From Desulfatiglans anilini DSM 4660 (lineage in GTDB: Bacteria; Desulfobacterota; DSM-4660; Desulfatiglandales; Desulfatiglandaceae): a stretch of 64,000 bases of DNA. The stretch is from positions 124,001 to 188,000 of the forward strand of contig NZ_AULM01000002.1 of the NCBI RefSeq assembly GCF_000422285.1, given 5' to 3'. The notes beneath the pieces are model-generated. The model was not told where the DNA came from and did not search any database. It was given only the letters and a program-made list of their open reading frames with translations. Of this stretch, positions 1 to 9,498 are shown one piece after another. The position numbers were made by a program, and so were the translations under genes. Position 1 is the first letter of the stretch. Each line of letters starts with the position of its first letter.

Positions 1-33
1 TGGCCAAAAATACTCATTTCCGGATTGGAAACT
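1..33. repeat. Right end of dispersed palindromic element (copy C)
   Basis: These bases match the right-hand end of the element seen complete at 17188-17331: a run like TGGCCAAAAA followed by a pyrimidine-rich stretch and CCGGATTGGAAAC. The left half would lie before the window. It sits upstream of the NuoF-like gene and is followed at once by a large hairpin. The family assignment is by eye only. Confidence 0.5.
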
Positions 34-40
34 GAGGCCT

Positions 41-100
41 AACGCGGCATCACTTCCGGATGGATACAAGTTAGTATCCATCCGGAAGTGATGCCGCGTT
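41..100. repeat. Perfect 27-bp inverted repeat with 6-nt loop
   Basis: Positions 41-67 and 74-100 are exact reverse complements, separated by AAGTTA. Flanking bases (about 20-32 and 107-121) also pair imperfectly, so the whole 20-121 segment can fold into one long hairpin or cruciform. There is no U-tract, so it is not a classical intrinsic terminator. The arms carry the same CTTCCGGATGGATAC-like core found at the ends of the dispersed element, which suggests two element ends that recombined or inserted head to head. Confidence 0.85.
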
Positions 101-255
101 ACAAACAGGTTTCCAATCACCGGCAACCTGTCTCGATCCGCTGGATTGATCTCCGTTCCCGATCCTTCGATTTTTTTCAACGCTCCCGACGGATGCATCT
201 ACAGCGGGCAGACCGTCGAACGGCGTTTTTCTCCTAAACATGAGGAGGTTCGAGG

Positions 256-2043
256 ATGCAGCCATTTCGAAACGAAGTGTATCTCTGCGGGGGCACGGGG
301 TGTCACGCGTCGGGCAGCCGGGAAGTCAAGAAGATTTTGCTGCAGGAAATCGCCCGGCACGGGCTCGAAAAAGAGGTCCGCGTCATCGAAACAGGGTGCA
401 ACGGCTTTTGCGCCCAAGGTCCGGTCATGGTTGTTCAGCCAGAAGGAATTTTTTACCAGAAACTGAAGGTGGATGACATCCCCAACCTTGTCGAAGAGCA
501 CTTCCTGCATGGGCGCCCGTTCGAGAAGCTGTTCTACGAGGAGCCGACCTCCCGCGAGCGTATCCCGAGGATGAACGATATTCCGTTCTATGCCCGGCAG
601 AAGCTCATCGTTCTGCGCAACCGCGGGGCTCTCGATCCGGAGAATATCGAGGACTACATTGCCCACGGGGGGTACACGGCGCTCAGGAAGGCGCTTTTCG
701 AGATGTCGTCTGAGGACATCATCTCCGAGGTGAAGCAATCCGGGCTCAGGGGCCGCGGCGGCGCGGGTTTCCCGACCGGACTCAAGTGGGAGTTCGCTTG
801 GAAGGCCCCGGGTGAGACCAAATATGTCCTTTGCAACGCCGATGAGGGGGACCCCGGGGCGTTCATGGACCGGAGCGTCCTCGAGGCCGATCCCCACGCG
901 GTGCTGGAGGGGATGATCATCGCCGCAAAGGCCGTCGGGGCCGGGAGCGGGTACATATACTGCCGTGCCGAGTACCCGCTGGCGCTGCACAGGCTGGGCG
1001 TGGCGATCGCGCAGGCGCGGGAGCACGGTTTCCTCGGCGAGAATATCCTGGACAGCGGCTTCGGATTCGATCTCGAGATCTATCAGGGCGCGGGGGCCTT
1101 CGTCTGCGGAGAGGAAACCGCCTTGATGAGTTCCATCGAAGGGCGCCGCGGCATGCCGCGGCCCAGGCCGCCCTTTCCGGCCCAGGAGGGCCTGTGGAAG
1201 AAGCCCACGGTGCTCAACAACGTCGAGACCTATGCGAACATTCCCCAGATCATCACCAACGGGGGGGGCTGGTATGCCGGCATCGGCACCGAAGCGAGCA
1301 AAGGCACCAAGGTCTTCGCCCTGACCGGCGACGTCAACAATATCGGACTGGTGGAGGTCCCGATGGGCACGACCCTTAGGACCATCATATTCGATATCGG
1401 CGGCGGGATCCCCCGAAAGCGGAAATTCAAGGCGGTCCAATTGGGCGGTCCTTCAGGCGGCTGTGTCCCGGAGGAGTTCCTCGATGTGCCGGTGGATTTC
1501 GAATCGATTGCCAAGGTCGGGGCCATCATGGGGTCCGGCGGGATGATCGTGATGGACGATCAGACCTGTATGGTGGATATGGCCCGGTTCTTCATGGATT
1601 TCATTCAGGATGAGTCCTGTGGGAAGTGTACGCCCTGCCGCGAAGGAACCAGACGCATGCTCGAGATCCTGGAAAGGATCACCCAGGGCGAAGGGGTGCC
1701 GGAGGACATCGAGAGCCTCGAGGATTTGAGCCGGACCATTAAGGATTCCGCCCTTTGCGGCCTCGGCCAGACCGGGCCGAACCCGGTGCTTTCAACCCTG
1801 CGGTATTTCCGGGACGAGTACGAGGCGCATATCTACGAAAAGCGATGCCCGGCAAAGCGCTGTCCGGCCCTCATGAAGTTCGAGGTCAACCCGGATGCCT
1901 GCATCAAATGCGGCATCTGTTTCCGGGACTGTCCGGTGCAGGCGATCACCTGGAAAAAGAAGGAGACAGCCTTCATCCACAAAGACAAGTGCATCAAGTG
2001 CATGACATGCATTACGCACTGCCCGGCTGACGCTATCGATTAG
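256..2043 (+). CDS. NuoF-like NAD(P)H-binding iron-sulfur flavoprotein with C-terminal ferredoxin clusters
   Basis: A 595-aa NuoF/HndC-type subunit that would bind FMN, NAD(H) and several Fe-S clusters and pass electrons between NAD(H) and a partner enzyme in the cytoplasm. In order: an N-terminal thioredoxin-like 2Fe-2S region (CGGTGC near residue 11, later ETGCNGFC), the FMN/NADH core (RGRGGAGFPTGLKW, NADEGDPGAF), an SLBB region, the NuoF 4Fe-4S motif SCGKCTPC, and two C-terminal 4Fe-4S motifs (CIKCGICFRDCP, CIKCMTCITHCP). ATG 256 follows a GAGGAGG site. The plain NuoF of complex I lacks the C-terminal clusters; this layout is typical of hydrogenase- or formate-dehydrogenase-linked subunits. 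No NuoE-like gene is visible. The NuoG-like formate dehydrogenase at 12408 is the obvious candidate partner. Confidence 0.9.
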   Translation: MQPFRNEVYLCGGTGCHASGSREVKKILLQEIARHGLEKEVRVIETGCNGFCAQGPVMVVQPEGIFYQKLKVDDIPNLVEEHFLHGRPFEKLFYEEPTSRERIPRMNDIPFYARQKLIVLRNRGALDPENIEDYIAHGGYTALRKALFEMSSEDIISEVKQSGLRGRGGAGFPTGLKWEFAWKAPGETKYVLCNADEGDPGAFMDRSVLEADPHAVLEGMIIAAKAVGAGSGYIYCRAEYPLALHRLGVAIAQAREHGFLGENILDSGFGFDLEIYQGAGAFVCGEETALMSSIEGRRGMPRPRPPFPAQEGLWKKPTVLNNVETYANIPQIITNGGGWYAGIGTEASKGTKVFALTGDVNNIGLVEVPMGTTLRTIIFDIGGGIPRKRKFKAVQLGGPSGGCVPEEFLDVPVDFESIAKVGAIMGSGGMIVMDDQTCMVDMARFFMDFIQDESCGKCTPCREGTRRMLEILERITQGEGVPEDIESLEDLSRTIKDSALCGLGQTGPNPVLSTLRYFRDEYEAHIYEKRCPAKRCPALMKFEVNPDACIKCGICFRDCPVQAITWKKKETAFIHKDKCIKCMTCITHCPADAID

Positions 2044-2210
2044 CGGTGTGCAGGACTCGCATTCTAAGACCTCACGGTTCTTGAACGGACTGGCTTCTAT
2101 CGCGAGTGTGTCCGCTGCAGGAGCGAGTGTTTGAAAGTTGATTCAGGCCCAGGACGGGCAGAGTCCTGGACGCCTGTTGGTTCGGCGGTGGTCGTCTATT
2201 GAACCAGCTT

Positions 2211-2329
2211 GGTTCCATCCGGAAATGGTCTTTTTGGCCAATCTCGGCGTCCATCTGCACGTTTGCTTGTGCGGCGACCTGCAAGTCGCCTCCGCGCAAA
2301 CGCTTGATTTCTTTGATATTGGCCAAACC
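2211..2329. repeat. Dispersed palindromic element, copy A (right end degraded)
   Basis: Lies in the 487-bp gap between the NuoF-like gene and the peptidase, where I see no gene. It starts GGTTCCATCCGGAAATGG, then CTTTTTGGCCAATCTCGGCG, and is about 70% identical by eye over 117 bp to 17188-17306. Internally GGCGAC and GTCGCC form a hairpin around 2272-2289, and TTGGCCAA recurs near both ends. The expected right terminal repeat after 2329 is missing. Confidence 0.6.
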
Positions 2330-2530
2330 GGGACCCGCCCCGCAGGGGTGGGACTGAGGACCCGAAGGGTGTGAAGAAAAATCCACATTATCGAACTGGG
2401 AACTGACTTGTAACGGGAAATTGTTTTCCAGAGAGACGCTGAGCAAACGTCCAACCGTCTCCCGTCACGGGTAAGGGCTGGAATTGAGGGCCGGCGGTCT
2501 GCGCCGGGTTGCGTCCGGGGGAATTCGCCC

Positions 2531-4024
2531 GTGTGCGTAAGCATGAAAACGAGCCGTGCGGATCTTGAAAACACCCTCCATCATCTGAATTATCGATGGA
2601 ATCTCGAGGCGTTGGCCCTTTGGAAAGGGTTCGAGCCTCCTTTCAAGCCGCACGAGATCTATGCCGGCTACGAACGCTTCTTGAGCCTCGAAACCCTCCG
2701 CGCCATCGATGACGTGGCTGCCGACGGCGACAGGACGCGCCTCCGGCATGCCCTGATCGACCACTACCTTCAGAACATCCTGCTGCCGCATGAAACCGAG
2801 ATGCGCACCTGGATGCGGGGTGCATCGGCGCATGTCAACGGACAGAAGATCTACTTCCGCGACATCATCCCCTGGTGCCAGAAGGCGAGCACCCTGGACC
2901 AGCGCCTCCTTCTGCAAAAGGAGACCGGGCCGCTCTGCAAGTTCCTGCGGCCTTTCGCCCTGAATTACTGGGACATCATGCTGGAGACCCTCCGTGAGGA
3001 CCTGGGTTTCCCGGATTACCGGGACTATTGCGGCCTTAAGAAGGGCCTCGATTACCCCTCCTATGTCGGCATCATGTCGGCGCTCCTCGATGAAACCGCC
3101 GAGCTCTACTTTCCCGCCATGGACCGCTGGTGCCGCGCCTGCTACGGGCGCCCGCTAGCCGGCCTCACCCGTTTCGACTCCATTCACCTGCTGGGGATGG
3201 CCGAGTTCGATCCCGTGTTTCCAAATCGGACCCTCGACTCCACCCTGGATTTCTTCGCGCGTTGGGGGATATCCCTGCCCGGCATCCCGGGGCTTCAACT
3301 CGACCTCGGGCGGGAGGAGGGCAAGAGTGCCCAGGCGATGTGCTTCATTCTGCAGGTCCCCGAGGAGGTGTATGTCCTCATGAAGCCCGAAGGGGGGTGG
3401 GTGGACCTGGAGACCCTCTGGCATGAACTGGGACACGGCCTTTCCGCGGTCTTCACTTCACCTGATCTCAGCATCCTGGAGAGGGACCTGGCCACCAGCT
3501 ACAGCCTGTCGGAATCGTTCGCTTTCCTGCTGCAGAACTTGAGTCTCTCCCGGCCTTTTCTGCGGGGCTATCTCGGGCTCGCTGAAGATGACGCGAGGCG
3601 CCTGGCTTATCACAAGACCTTGAAGGATTTGGCCTTTTTCCGGCGATACGCCGCCAAGTTCTTGGCTGAGTACGCCATGTTCGAGGCGGGAGATCTGGCC
3701 GACGGCCGGATCTATGCCGACCTGATGGCCCGTCACACGGGCTTCTATTACCAGCCCGAAAGCCACCTATTCGATCTCGTCCCGGAGTTCTACAGTCTGG
3801 ATTACGTCCTCGGCTGGATGACGGAGGCGATCCTGGAAGCGGAATTGCGGAGGCGCTTCGGGGAGGCTTGGATGTTTGAGACGGGGACGGGAGTAGCCCT
3901 GAAAGAATGGTGGGCCCAGGGCAACCGCGAGGATATTCCGGGGTTTCTCTCAAGAAACGATCTCGGACGGCTCGGGCCCGATGCCCTTCTCAGCCGGTGG
4001 CGGAAGGGGCTCCAGACATCCTGA
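2531..4024 (+). CDS. M3-like zinc metallopeptidase (gluzincin)
   Basis: A 497-aa protein with the zinc motif HELGH at residues 298-302, followed about 25-30 residues later by a YSLSESFAF segment whose Glu is the likely third zinc ligand. That arrangement fits thimet-oligopeptidase-like or carboxypeptidase-Taq-like peptidases. It has no signal peptide, so it probably trims peptides in the cytoplasm. GTG 2531 has a GGGGG site 9 nt upstream; ATG 2543 is an alternative with no visible site. Neighbours on both sides are unrelated, so no pathway can be inferred. It is shorter than canonical M3 enzymes (about 600-700 aa). Confidence 0.75.
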   Translation: MCVSMKTSRADLENTLHHLNYRWNLEALALWKGFEPPFKPHEIYAGYERFLSLETLRAIDDVAADGDRTRLRHALIDHYLQNILLPHETEMRTWMRGASAHVNGQKIYFRDIIPWCQKASTLDQRLLLQKETGPLCKFLRPFALNYWDIMLETLREDLGFPDYRDYCGLKKGLDYPSYVGIMSALLDETAELYFPAMDRWCRACYGRPLAGLTRFDSIHLLGMAEFDPVFPNRTLDSTLDFFARWGISLPGIPGLQLDLGREEGKSAQAMCFILQVPEEVYVLMKPEGGWVDLETLWHELGHGLSAVFTSPDLSILERDLATSYSLSESFAFLLQNLSLSRPFLRGYLGLAEDDARRLAYHKTLKDLAFFRRYAAKFLAEYAMFEAGDLADGRIYADLMARHTGFYYQPESHLFDLVPEFYSLDYVLGWMTEAILEAELRRRFGEAWMFETGTGVALKEWWAQGNREDIPGFLSRNDLGRLGPDALLSRWRKGLQTS

Positions 4025-4210
4025 TCGGTTGTGGAGTCTCCTCCCGGGCAGCGTCTATTTCCCCGTGCGCCCTCTCGGGTTGCCGGGCGCGGTGGAATCC
4101 CCGCCTGTCCTGATGCCGGCGGGAACAGATGGCCTGAAGAAAAATTCGACCGCCCGATGATCCGGCCTGACGTCCAGCCGCTGCAAAACCGCCCGGTATC
4201 CCACCAGGAT

Positions 4211-5182
4211 TCAAATCATCATGTGACGGTAAAGATCTTTCGGGCGGACTGGAACCTCCTCCATGACCGTTTCGAATGCTCCCTTTGCGTGTACGGGACA
4301 GGCCGCCATCCCATCGGCGTCGCTGTAGGCCAGGGTGATAGCGGCCGCCGTCCTGCAATCCTTTTCGGAAGGCTTGCCTGAAAGCAGGACAGAGGGCCCC
4401 GGCACGTTTACGGCGGTCAGGATGAGGTCCGAGGGTCCCTGCAGGGCTTCAATGGCCTCGTTTTCGGCCTTGTTACGGCCGACGGCGATTTTTGCGGCGG
4501 ATCCCAGTCGAAAATGCCGGCCCAGCTTAAGGAGTTCGATCTGATGGAATGCCGGTTCGGGTGAGTGGGCCAAGAGATCACGCAGCCGTTTCGAAAAGAC
4601 GGGTTCGGTCAGAAGGCAGCCGCCGCCGGGCGCCGGGTATTGCGTGATATGGAAGCGGCGGGCCAGCGCCATTTGCGGTTTGCGGCTCCGCCCCTGAAAA
4701 CCCTCCAGCCGGTCACGGTCGACCCAACCCTTTTCTTCCGGGATGCTCACCGGCAGAAGCTTTGCTGACAAAGGGCGCAGGAGAAGCCCGTCGAGGCCGC
4801 TTTCCGCTTCGACCACACGCAGCGCCTGCCGGTTCTGGCTCATGGGCCGCTGCCCCAGGACTTCGCCGCTGATCACGAAAGAGGCCTCTTCAGTTGGAAG
4901 CATTTCCCCTGCAATGCGGAACATCAGGGCGTGGCAGTCGATGCACGGATTCATGTTGCCGCCGTAGCCGTGGGGGGGATGCTTGACCACCTCGAAATGG
5001 CGTTCCGCGATATCGACCACCTTGTACGGGAGGCCCATGGAACGAGCGGATTCGATGGCCTTGGCCGGGCCGAAAAACGGGGTTTCAAAAAAAAGAGCCA
5101 GGACATCGATGTCCTGGTCCCTGATCAACGCTGCGGCAAGCATGCTGTCAAGGCCCCCGGAAAAAACACACAGGGCTTTCAT
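4211..5182 (-). CDS. PP-loop ATP pyrophosphatase, tRNA thiolation-like
   Basis: A 323-aa protein that opens with the PP-loop motif SGGLDS at residues 8-13, which binds ATP and activates a substrate by adenylation. A PCIDCHALM motif near residue 79 offers a cysteine pair like those of tRNA thiouridylases. The family resembles MnmA/ThiI-type sulfurtransferases; the exact substrate cannot be read from sequence. It lies 22 nt downstream of the DnaJ-like gene on the same strand and is probably co-transcribed with it. ATG 5182 is directly before the PP-loop, as usual in the family. Confidence 0.7.
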   Translation of the reverse strand: MKALCVFSGGLDSMLAAALIRDQDIDVLALFFETPFFGPAKAIESARSMGLPYKVVDIAERHFEVVKHPPHGYGGNMNPCIDCHALMFRIAGEMLPTEEASFVISGEVLGQRPMSQNRQALRVVEAESGLDGLLLRPLSAKLLPVSIPEEKGWVDRDRLEGFQGRSRKPQMALARRFHITQYPAPGGGCLLTEPVFSKRLRDLLAHSPEPAFHQIELLKLGRHFRLGSAAKIAVGRNKAENEAIEALQGPSDLILTAVNVPGPSVLLSGKPSEKDCRTAAAITLAYSDADGMAACPVHAKGAFETVMEEVPVRPKDLYRHMMI

Positions 5183-5204
5183 CCAGACGACTCTCCTCCC
5201 TATG

Positions 5205-6146
5205 TTACAGCCCTGCTTCGGCCAGGGAATGCACCAGCGCCGCCTGCTCCTCGTTCAGGTCCTTAGGCACGGCAATCTGGATTTCCACGTAGGCGTCCCC
5301 GCGTTCCCCGCCGTTCATCTGGGGCAGGCCGTATCCCTTCAATCGTAGTTTCGTGTTTCCCTGGGTGCCGGGTGAGATCTTCAGCTTCAGATCCTTGCCG
5401 TCGATCGTCGGCACCTGGACCTCGGTGCCGAGGACCGCGTCGGAAAAGGAGATGTTTTGCCGGACAAACAGATCGTGGCCTTCTTTCCGAAAAAGGGGAT
5501 GTTGCAGGGCCTTGATCTGGACGTAAAGGTCTCCAGGCGCCCCTCCGTTGGGTGACGCATGTCCCTTGCCGGCGAGCCGAAGTTTTTTCCCCTCGGAGAT
5601 TCCGGCCGGGATCTTGACCGATACGCTTTCCGGGTTTCCCTGAAGCGTGTAGGAAATGATTTTTGTGGTGCCTTGCGCGAGTTCTTCGAGGGTCAAAGGC
5701 AACTCATAGATCACATCCTGCCCTTTCCTGGGGCCGGCCGCCCGTCCACACCGGCCGCCGAAGTCGCTCCCGCCCTGAAAATGGAAGCCTCTGCCTCCCG
5801 TGCCACCGAACAGGTGGCTGAAAACGGAATCCCCTCGGCCGCTCCCTCCCGCGAATCCGAATTCCCTGAAGATGTCCCCGAAATCGAAGTTCCGGAAGAT
5901 ATCCTCCTGACTGTAACGATTGCCGAATCCTTCTGCTCCGAAAGTATCGTACTGGCGGCGCTTTTCGGGGTCACTCAGGACCGCGTAGGCCTCGCTGATG
6001 TCTTTGAATTTGGCCTCCGCCGCCTGGTCTCCGCCGTTGTGATCCGGATGGTATTTCATGGCCAGTTTACGGTAGGCCTTCTTGATTTCTTCCTGGGAGG
6101 CGCTTTTGGATACACCCAGAATCTTGTAATAGTCTTTGCCGGACAT
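5205..6146 (-). CDS. cbpA: CbpA-type DnaJ co-chaperone
   Basis: About 313 aa. The J domain occupies residues 1-70 with the HPD motif in KYHPDHNGG, which stimulates the Hsp70 DnaK. A Gly/Phe-rich linker follows, then the two beta-sandwich substrate-binding domains of the DnaJ C-terminal family (about 120-310). There is no CxxCxGxG zinc-finger set, which separates it from DnaJ proper and fits CbpA. Two in-frame ATGs lie 6 nt apart (6152 and 6146); the second has AGGGA at a better distance. The PP-loop gene follows closely. Confidence 0.88.
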   Translation of the reverse strand: MSGKDYYKILGVSKSASQEEIKKAYRKLAMKYHPDHNGGDQAAEAKFKDISEAYAVLSDPEKRRQYDTFGAEGFGNRYSQEDIFRNFDFGDIFREFGFAGGSGRGDSVFSHLFGGTGGRGFHFQGGSDFGGRCGRAAGPRKGQDVIYELPLTLEELAQGTTKIISYTLQGNPESVSVKIPAGISEGKKLRLAGKGHASPNGGAPGDLYVQIKALQHPLFRKEGHDLFVRQNISFSDAVLGTEVQVPTIDGKDLKLKISPGTQGNTKLRLKGYGLPQMNGGERGDAYVEIQIAVPKDLNEEQAALVHSLAEAGL

Positions 6147-6376
6147 AGACATCCCTGTCGACTGGATTTTAGCGATACGAAGAGCAATCCCATATTAGTC
6201 ACCATCCCGCCAAAGTCAAGGCGGCGCGGAAGGGGTGTTGCGCAAAAAGCGGGTGTTGCATCTTGTTGGAAATGCTGGCACGATGAGCAGCAGCTGTCAG
6301 ACCGCGGTCGATTCTGTTGCAGGTCGCACTTTCTGTGCGCAACGATGCGTGAAGTGCACCCGCGGTCGGTTGCGCC

Positions 6377-7825
6377 ATGAGCGGAGCGGGCCGGGGGAAG
6401 GGGGAAAAGGTGAAGGATGTAAAGGAAGATCGGAAAGGTATCAAAACGCCGGCTGGACGCAAGCTGGAGCGGATCGGCATTTTGGCCTTGGGCTTTTTGC
6501 CCCCGGCGGTCTTTGCCGGCGCATGGGTTTGGCACCGGTGGGACGGGCTCCTGGACGACTGGGCCACTTTGTGGGGCGCCTTGGGAAATCTCTTTGCCTT
6601 GTCGGGGCTGTCTTTGGCGGTGGTGATGGTCTGTCTGGGGGCGCGCCCCCGGTGGATCGAACGGCGCTTCGGACTCGACAGGATGCTCAGGCTGCATCAG
6701 GTGATGGGGCCTCTGGTGGTGGGGCTCCTGATGCTCCATGCCTTTCTTCGGACCCTGAAGGCGTCGCTTGTCTCCGAAGGGGGCTGGCGCTGGGATTTCC
6801 TGACCACTCTGAGCTACGCAAACTGGACCGAAACGGCCTTGTCCGGTGCCCGGATCGCACTGGCGACGGTTATTGTGACCTCCGCACTCGCCAAGCTGGG
6901 ACGGTATTTTTTCCCCTTTCATCTCTGGAAGATTCCGCACCTGTTTCTTTACGCCGCCTTGGCGCTCGGTTTCACCCACAGCATCATCGTGGGCGATGAT
7001 ATGCTTCAATTCCCCTATGTTCTCGTGTGGGCGGGCCTGCTGATCTTTTTCCTGTGGACTGCGGTTCAACGTTTCCTCTATGTCAGGACACGTGGGCAGC
7101 TCTACAGGGGCGTCCTGGTGGAGGCCGTGCCTGAAACCCATGATACGAAGACCCTTCGGGTGAGGCCGAAATCCGCAGCCGGGCTTCTAAAGGATCGCCG
7201 GCCGGGCCAGTTCGCCGTCATCCGCTACAAGCGGATCCACGGATACAGCCAGCCTCGCCCGTTTACCATCTCTGCGCCGCCGGCCTCGGACGACCTCACC
7301 TTTACCATCAAACAGACCGGACGTTTCACCCGGAAGCTCCACAAACTGCGCGAGGGGACGGGCATTCTCTGTGAGGGTCCTTACGGGGTGTTCGTGCCGG
7401 ATCTGGAACGGGAGCGGAATCTCGTTCTGATCGCAGGGGGGGTTGGAATCACCCCGTTTCTGAGCATGCTCCGGCACATTCAGCAGCAGAAGCTGGGTAA
7501 CCGGGTGACTCTGATCTGGGCCAACAAGACGCGGAAAGATTGCATCGCGGGTGATGAGCTGACCGGGATGGCCGCCCAGGGCCTTCTCAAACTGGTCCAC
7601 GTCTTCAGCCGCGAGGCCCGGGTGAAGGATGCCCCCGGGCAGGGCGCCGGATATCTTGAAAACGGCCACATCGACCGCGGCATCCTCAAGAAATACGTCG
7701 ATCCTGCAGGCGCGTCCTATTACCTCTGCGGCCCACCGGCGATGCAGGACTTCGTCCTTCGAGAATTGAAGACGGGCCTTGGCGTGCAGCCAAAGCAGGT
7801 CAAGCGGGAGCTCTTCTTCTGGTAA
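6377..7825 (+). CDS. Ferric-reductase-like transmembrane flavocytochrome with FAD/NAD(P)H domain
   Basis: 482 aa. The N-terminal half (about 30-235) has six hydrophobic segments of the ferric reductase-like transmembrane domain, with histidines in the helices (LHQVMGP, LMLHAF, FTHSII) that can bind haem b. The C-terminal half is a ferredoxin-NADP reductase module: FAD motif YSQPRPFTIS, NAD(P) loop AGGVGITPF and the CGPPAM motif. It would move electrons from cytoplasmic NAD(P)H across the membrane to an unknown acceptor. ATG 6377 is used; GTG 6410, behind a purine-rich GGGGGAA stretch, is an alternative. Substrate (metal or oxygen) cannot be told. Confidence 0.85.
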   Translation: MSGAGRGKGEKVKDVKEDRKGIKTPAGRKLERIGILALGFLPPAVFAGAWVWHRWDGLLDDWATLWGALGNLFALSGLSLAVVMVCLGARPRWIERRFGLDRMLRLHQVMGPLVVGLLMLHAFLRTLKASLVSEGGWRWDFLTTLSYANWTETALSGARIALATVIVTSALAKLGRYFFPFHLWKIPHLFLYAALALGFTHSIIVGDDMLQFPYVLVWAGLLIFFLWTAVQRFLYVRTRGQLYRGVLVEAVPETHDTKTLRVRPKSAAGLLKDRRPGQFAVIRYKRIHGYSQPRPFTISAPPASDDLTFTIKQTGRFTRKLHKLREGTGILCEGPYGVFVPDLERERNLVLIAGGVGITPFLSMLRHIQQQKLGNRVTLIWANKTRKDCIAGDELTGMAAQGLLKLVHVFSREARVKDAPGQGAGYLENGHIDRGILKKYVDPAGASYYLCGPPAMQDFVLRELKTGLGVQPKQVKRELFFW

Positions 7826-7827
7826 GC

Positions 7828-7915
7828 GGCATCCGGCAGGCGCATGGGGCCGATGAACGCTGCCGCCTCCCGTTCGACTCGGCTGAATGGCATCCGGCAG
7901 GCGCATGGGGCCGAT
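7828..7915. repeat. 27-bp direct repeat downstream of the flavocytochrome gene
   Basis: Positions 7828-7854 and 7889-7915 are identical (GGCATCCGGCAGG...GGGGCCGAT) with a 34-bp spacer, just after the stop codon. This looks like a partial tandem duplication of 61 bp. No function is evident. Confidence 0.85.
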
Positions 7916-8005
7916 ACTTTCCTGGAGGACGTATGATTTCTCTATGCCAAGGCATCGAAAGACGAAGCAAAAGGGAGGCTTGTCCCGGAGGTGCTGCAGG
8001 CTTTT

Positions 8006-9049
8006 TCAGCTACGCCCGGCCTCGATGCTGCGCTCCCAGTCCGCCCGGATCCGCCTGAGAATCTCTGCATAGTGGTCGTCGAGAACCTGAATCTCCTCCC
8101 AATTCGGGCGCTTCAGGATCTTCTGCATCAAAAGCCCGTCGCTGTCGAACCAGCGGGGAAGGGGGCCGCCGAGAAAATATCCGCGATCTCTAAGGATTTC
8201 AACCGCCTGTCCGGACCATGGGCAGGCCAGGTTCACCCAGATCTGGTTGACATGGATGCTCCGTCCCCGCAGCTCCTTTTCCAGGCGATCCAACGTGGGG
8301 GCGAAATCTTCCCCCACCTCGTGAACCGCCACTCTTGCGACCTGGGCGAAATCGAAGATTTGCGGCCTGATTTCGGAAACCGAGCGCGCCGGGATGCCCT
8401 GTTCGGAGATGCGGAAGTCGCGGCTGTCGTCGAGCCCTTGATACAAGAAATCGAGTTCATCCCGGTAGACCGCCGGGAGATAGACCGTATGGGGCCTCGG
8501 GCGGAATGTCCGGAATACGAGGAATGCCGCAACCCGGCCGGCCCGGCCGTCCTGCTCCTGGTGGATCGAAGGCGGGATGAGGTCGACCTCCAGCGCCCGC
8601 GGCGGAAAGCCGGCTTTATCTGTCAATTTCTGACTGAAAAGGTGATTGCAGACGGGCTCGCAAAAAACGGCATTCAGATGGGGAAACTGCCTGGCGACCT
8701 CGATGCCGTGATCCACCATGCGGGTGAAGATCCCTTTTCCGCCCCGATAAGCTTGATGCACGACGCCGGCGCCTGATTCATAGGTTCCGGGATGGGCCGC
8801 GCTGTTGAAAAGGGCGTTATGTCCGACGACTTCCCCCCCGGGGGTCTTGGCGACGCTGGATATGACCCGGTGCGCCGCATTTTCGGCAATGAGCATAGCG
8901 GGTTCCACATAGGTCCTGACGGCGTACCCTTCGCCGTAAACCGATCGAAAGAGGCGTGAAACCCCTTCGGCATCTTCCGGTTGAAACAGGAACACGTCCC
9001 AGTCCTGTCCAGGTTCGATATCCCATGCATCGTTGCTGTCGGTGCTCAT
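8006..9049 (-). CDS. GNAT-family acetyltransferase, extended
   Basis: 347 aa. The N-terminal part has a GNAT fold with an acetyl-CoA loop (HQAYRGGKGIFTRMVDHG split around AYRGGKG) near residues 110-125. The C-terminal 150 residues are an additional domain with no motif I recognise. ATG 9049 is chosen because AAGGAGG sits at the right distance before it; a longer frame up to 9094 has no such site. A strong sigma70-type promoter lies about 200 nt upstream, leaving a long leader. Substrate unknown. Confidence 0.7.
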   Translation of the reverse strand: MSTDSNDAWDIEPGQDWDVFLFQPEDAEGVSRLFRSVYGEGYAVRTYVEPAMLIAENAAHRVISSVAKTPGGEVVGHNALFNSAAHPGTYESGAGVVHQAYRGGKGIFTRMVDHGIEVARQFPHLNAVFCEPVCNHLFSQKLTDKAGFPPRALEVDLIPPSIHQEQDGRAGRVAAFLVFRTFRPRPHTVYLPAVYRDELDFLYQGLDDSRDFRISEQGIPARSVSEIRPQIFDFAQVARVAVHEVGEDFAPTLDRLEKELRGRSIHVNQIWVNLACPWSGQAVEILRDRGYFLGGPLPRWFDSDGLLMQKILKRPNWEEIQVLDDHYAEILRRIRADWERSIEAGRS

Positions 9050-9254
9050 CCCATCCTCCTTGATCGAGCGGTTGGACGCCGAGGGCTGTTTCAAGGTCGA
9101 AAATGCGATTCGGCTGCGGATTCCTTAAACCGGATCTGCCTGAGTCGCTTTGGTTCGAGTGGGCCTCTTTATGCGCCTCGCCGGGGAAAAACCATAGTTG
9201 TTTGGCTGCGGATGGCAGGAGGATGGTTTCGATAGACCCGCCGGAGCGCAGGAT

Positions 9255-9283
9255 CTTATAAGATAAGCGTCTGATAATGTCAA
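9255..9283 (-). promoter_or_regulatory. Sigma70-type promoter for the GNAT gene
   Basis: Reading the minus strand: TTGACA at 9283-9278, a 17-bp spacer, and TATAAG at 9260-9255. The predicted transcript would start near 9247 and have a leader of about 200 nt before ATG 9049. The rest of the 449-bp gap up to 9498 shows no gene. Confidence 0.65.
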
Positions 9284-9498
9284 GCCGTCGAACCGGCGCG
9301 GCCTGCTCACGCGCGAGATCGGCCGGGCGCAGAGGCCTGGCGACCTTCGAAAGGGCCCTCGTATTTTCGGCAGGAGAACACGCTGTGAAAGGTTGCCTTT
9401 TGGAAAACAAAATGCAAGGTTTATAGGGATGGCCGGTAAAGGCCGGTTTGCCTGATTTGACAATTCATGAGGAGCGTTTTTGTCCCGCCGGGAGGAAC

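Noticed and set aside
199-1440. 413-codon minus-strand frame opposite the NuoF-like gene
   Set aside because: Mirror of a highly conserved coding sequence; low-complexity content.
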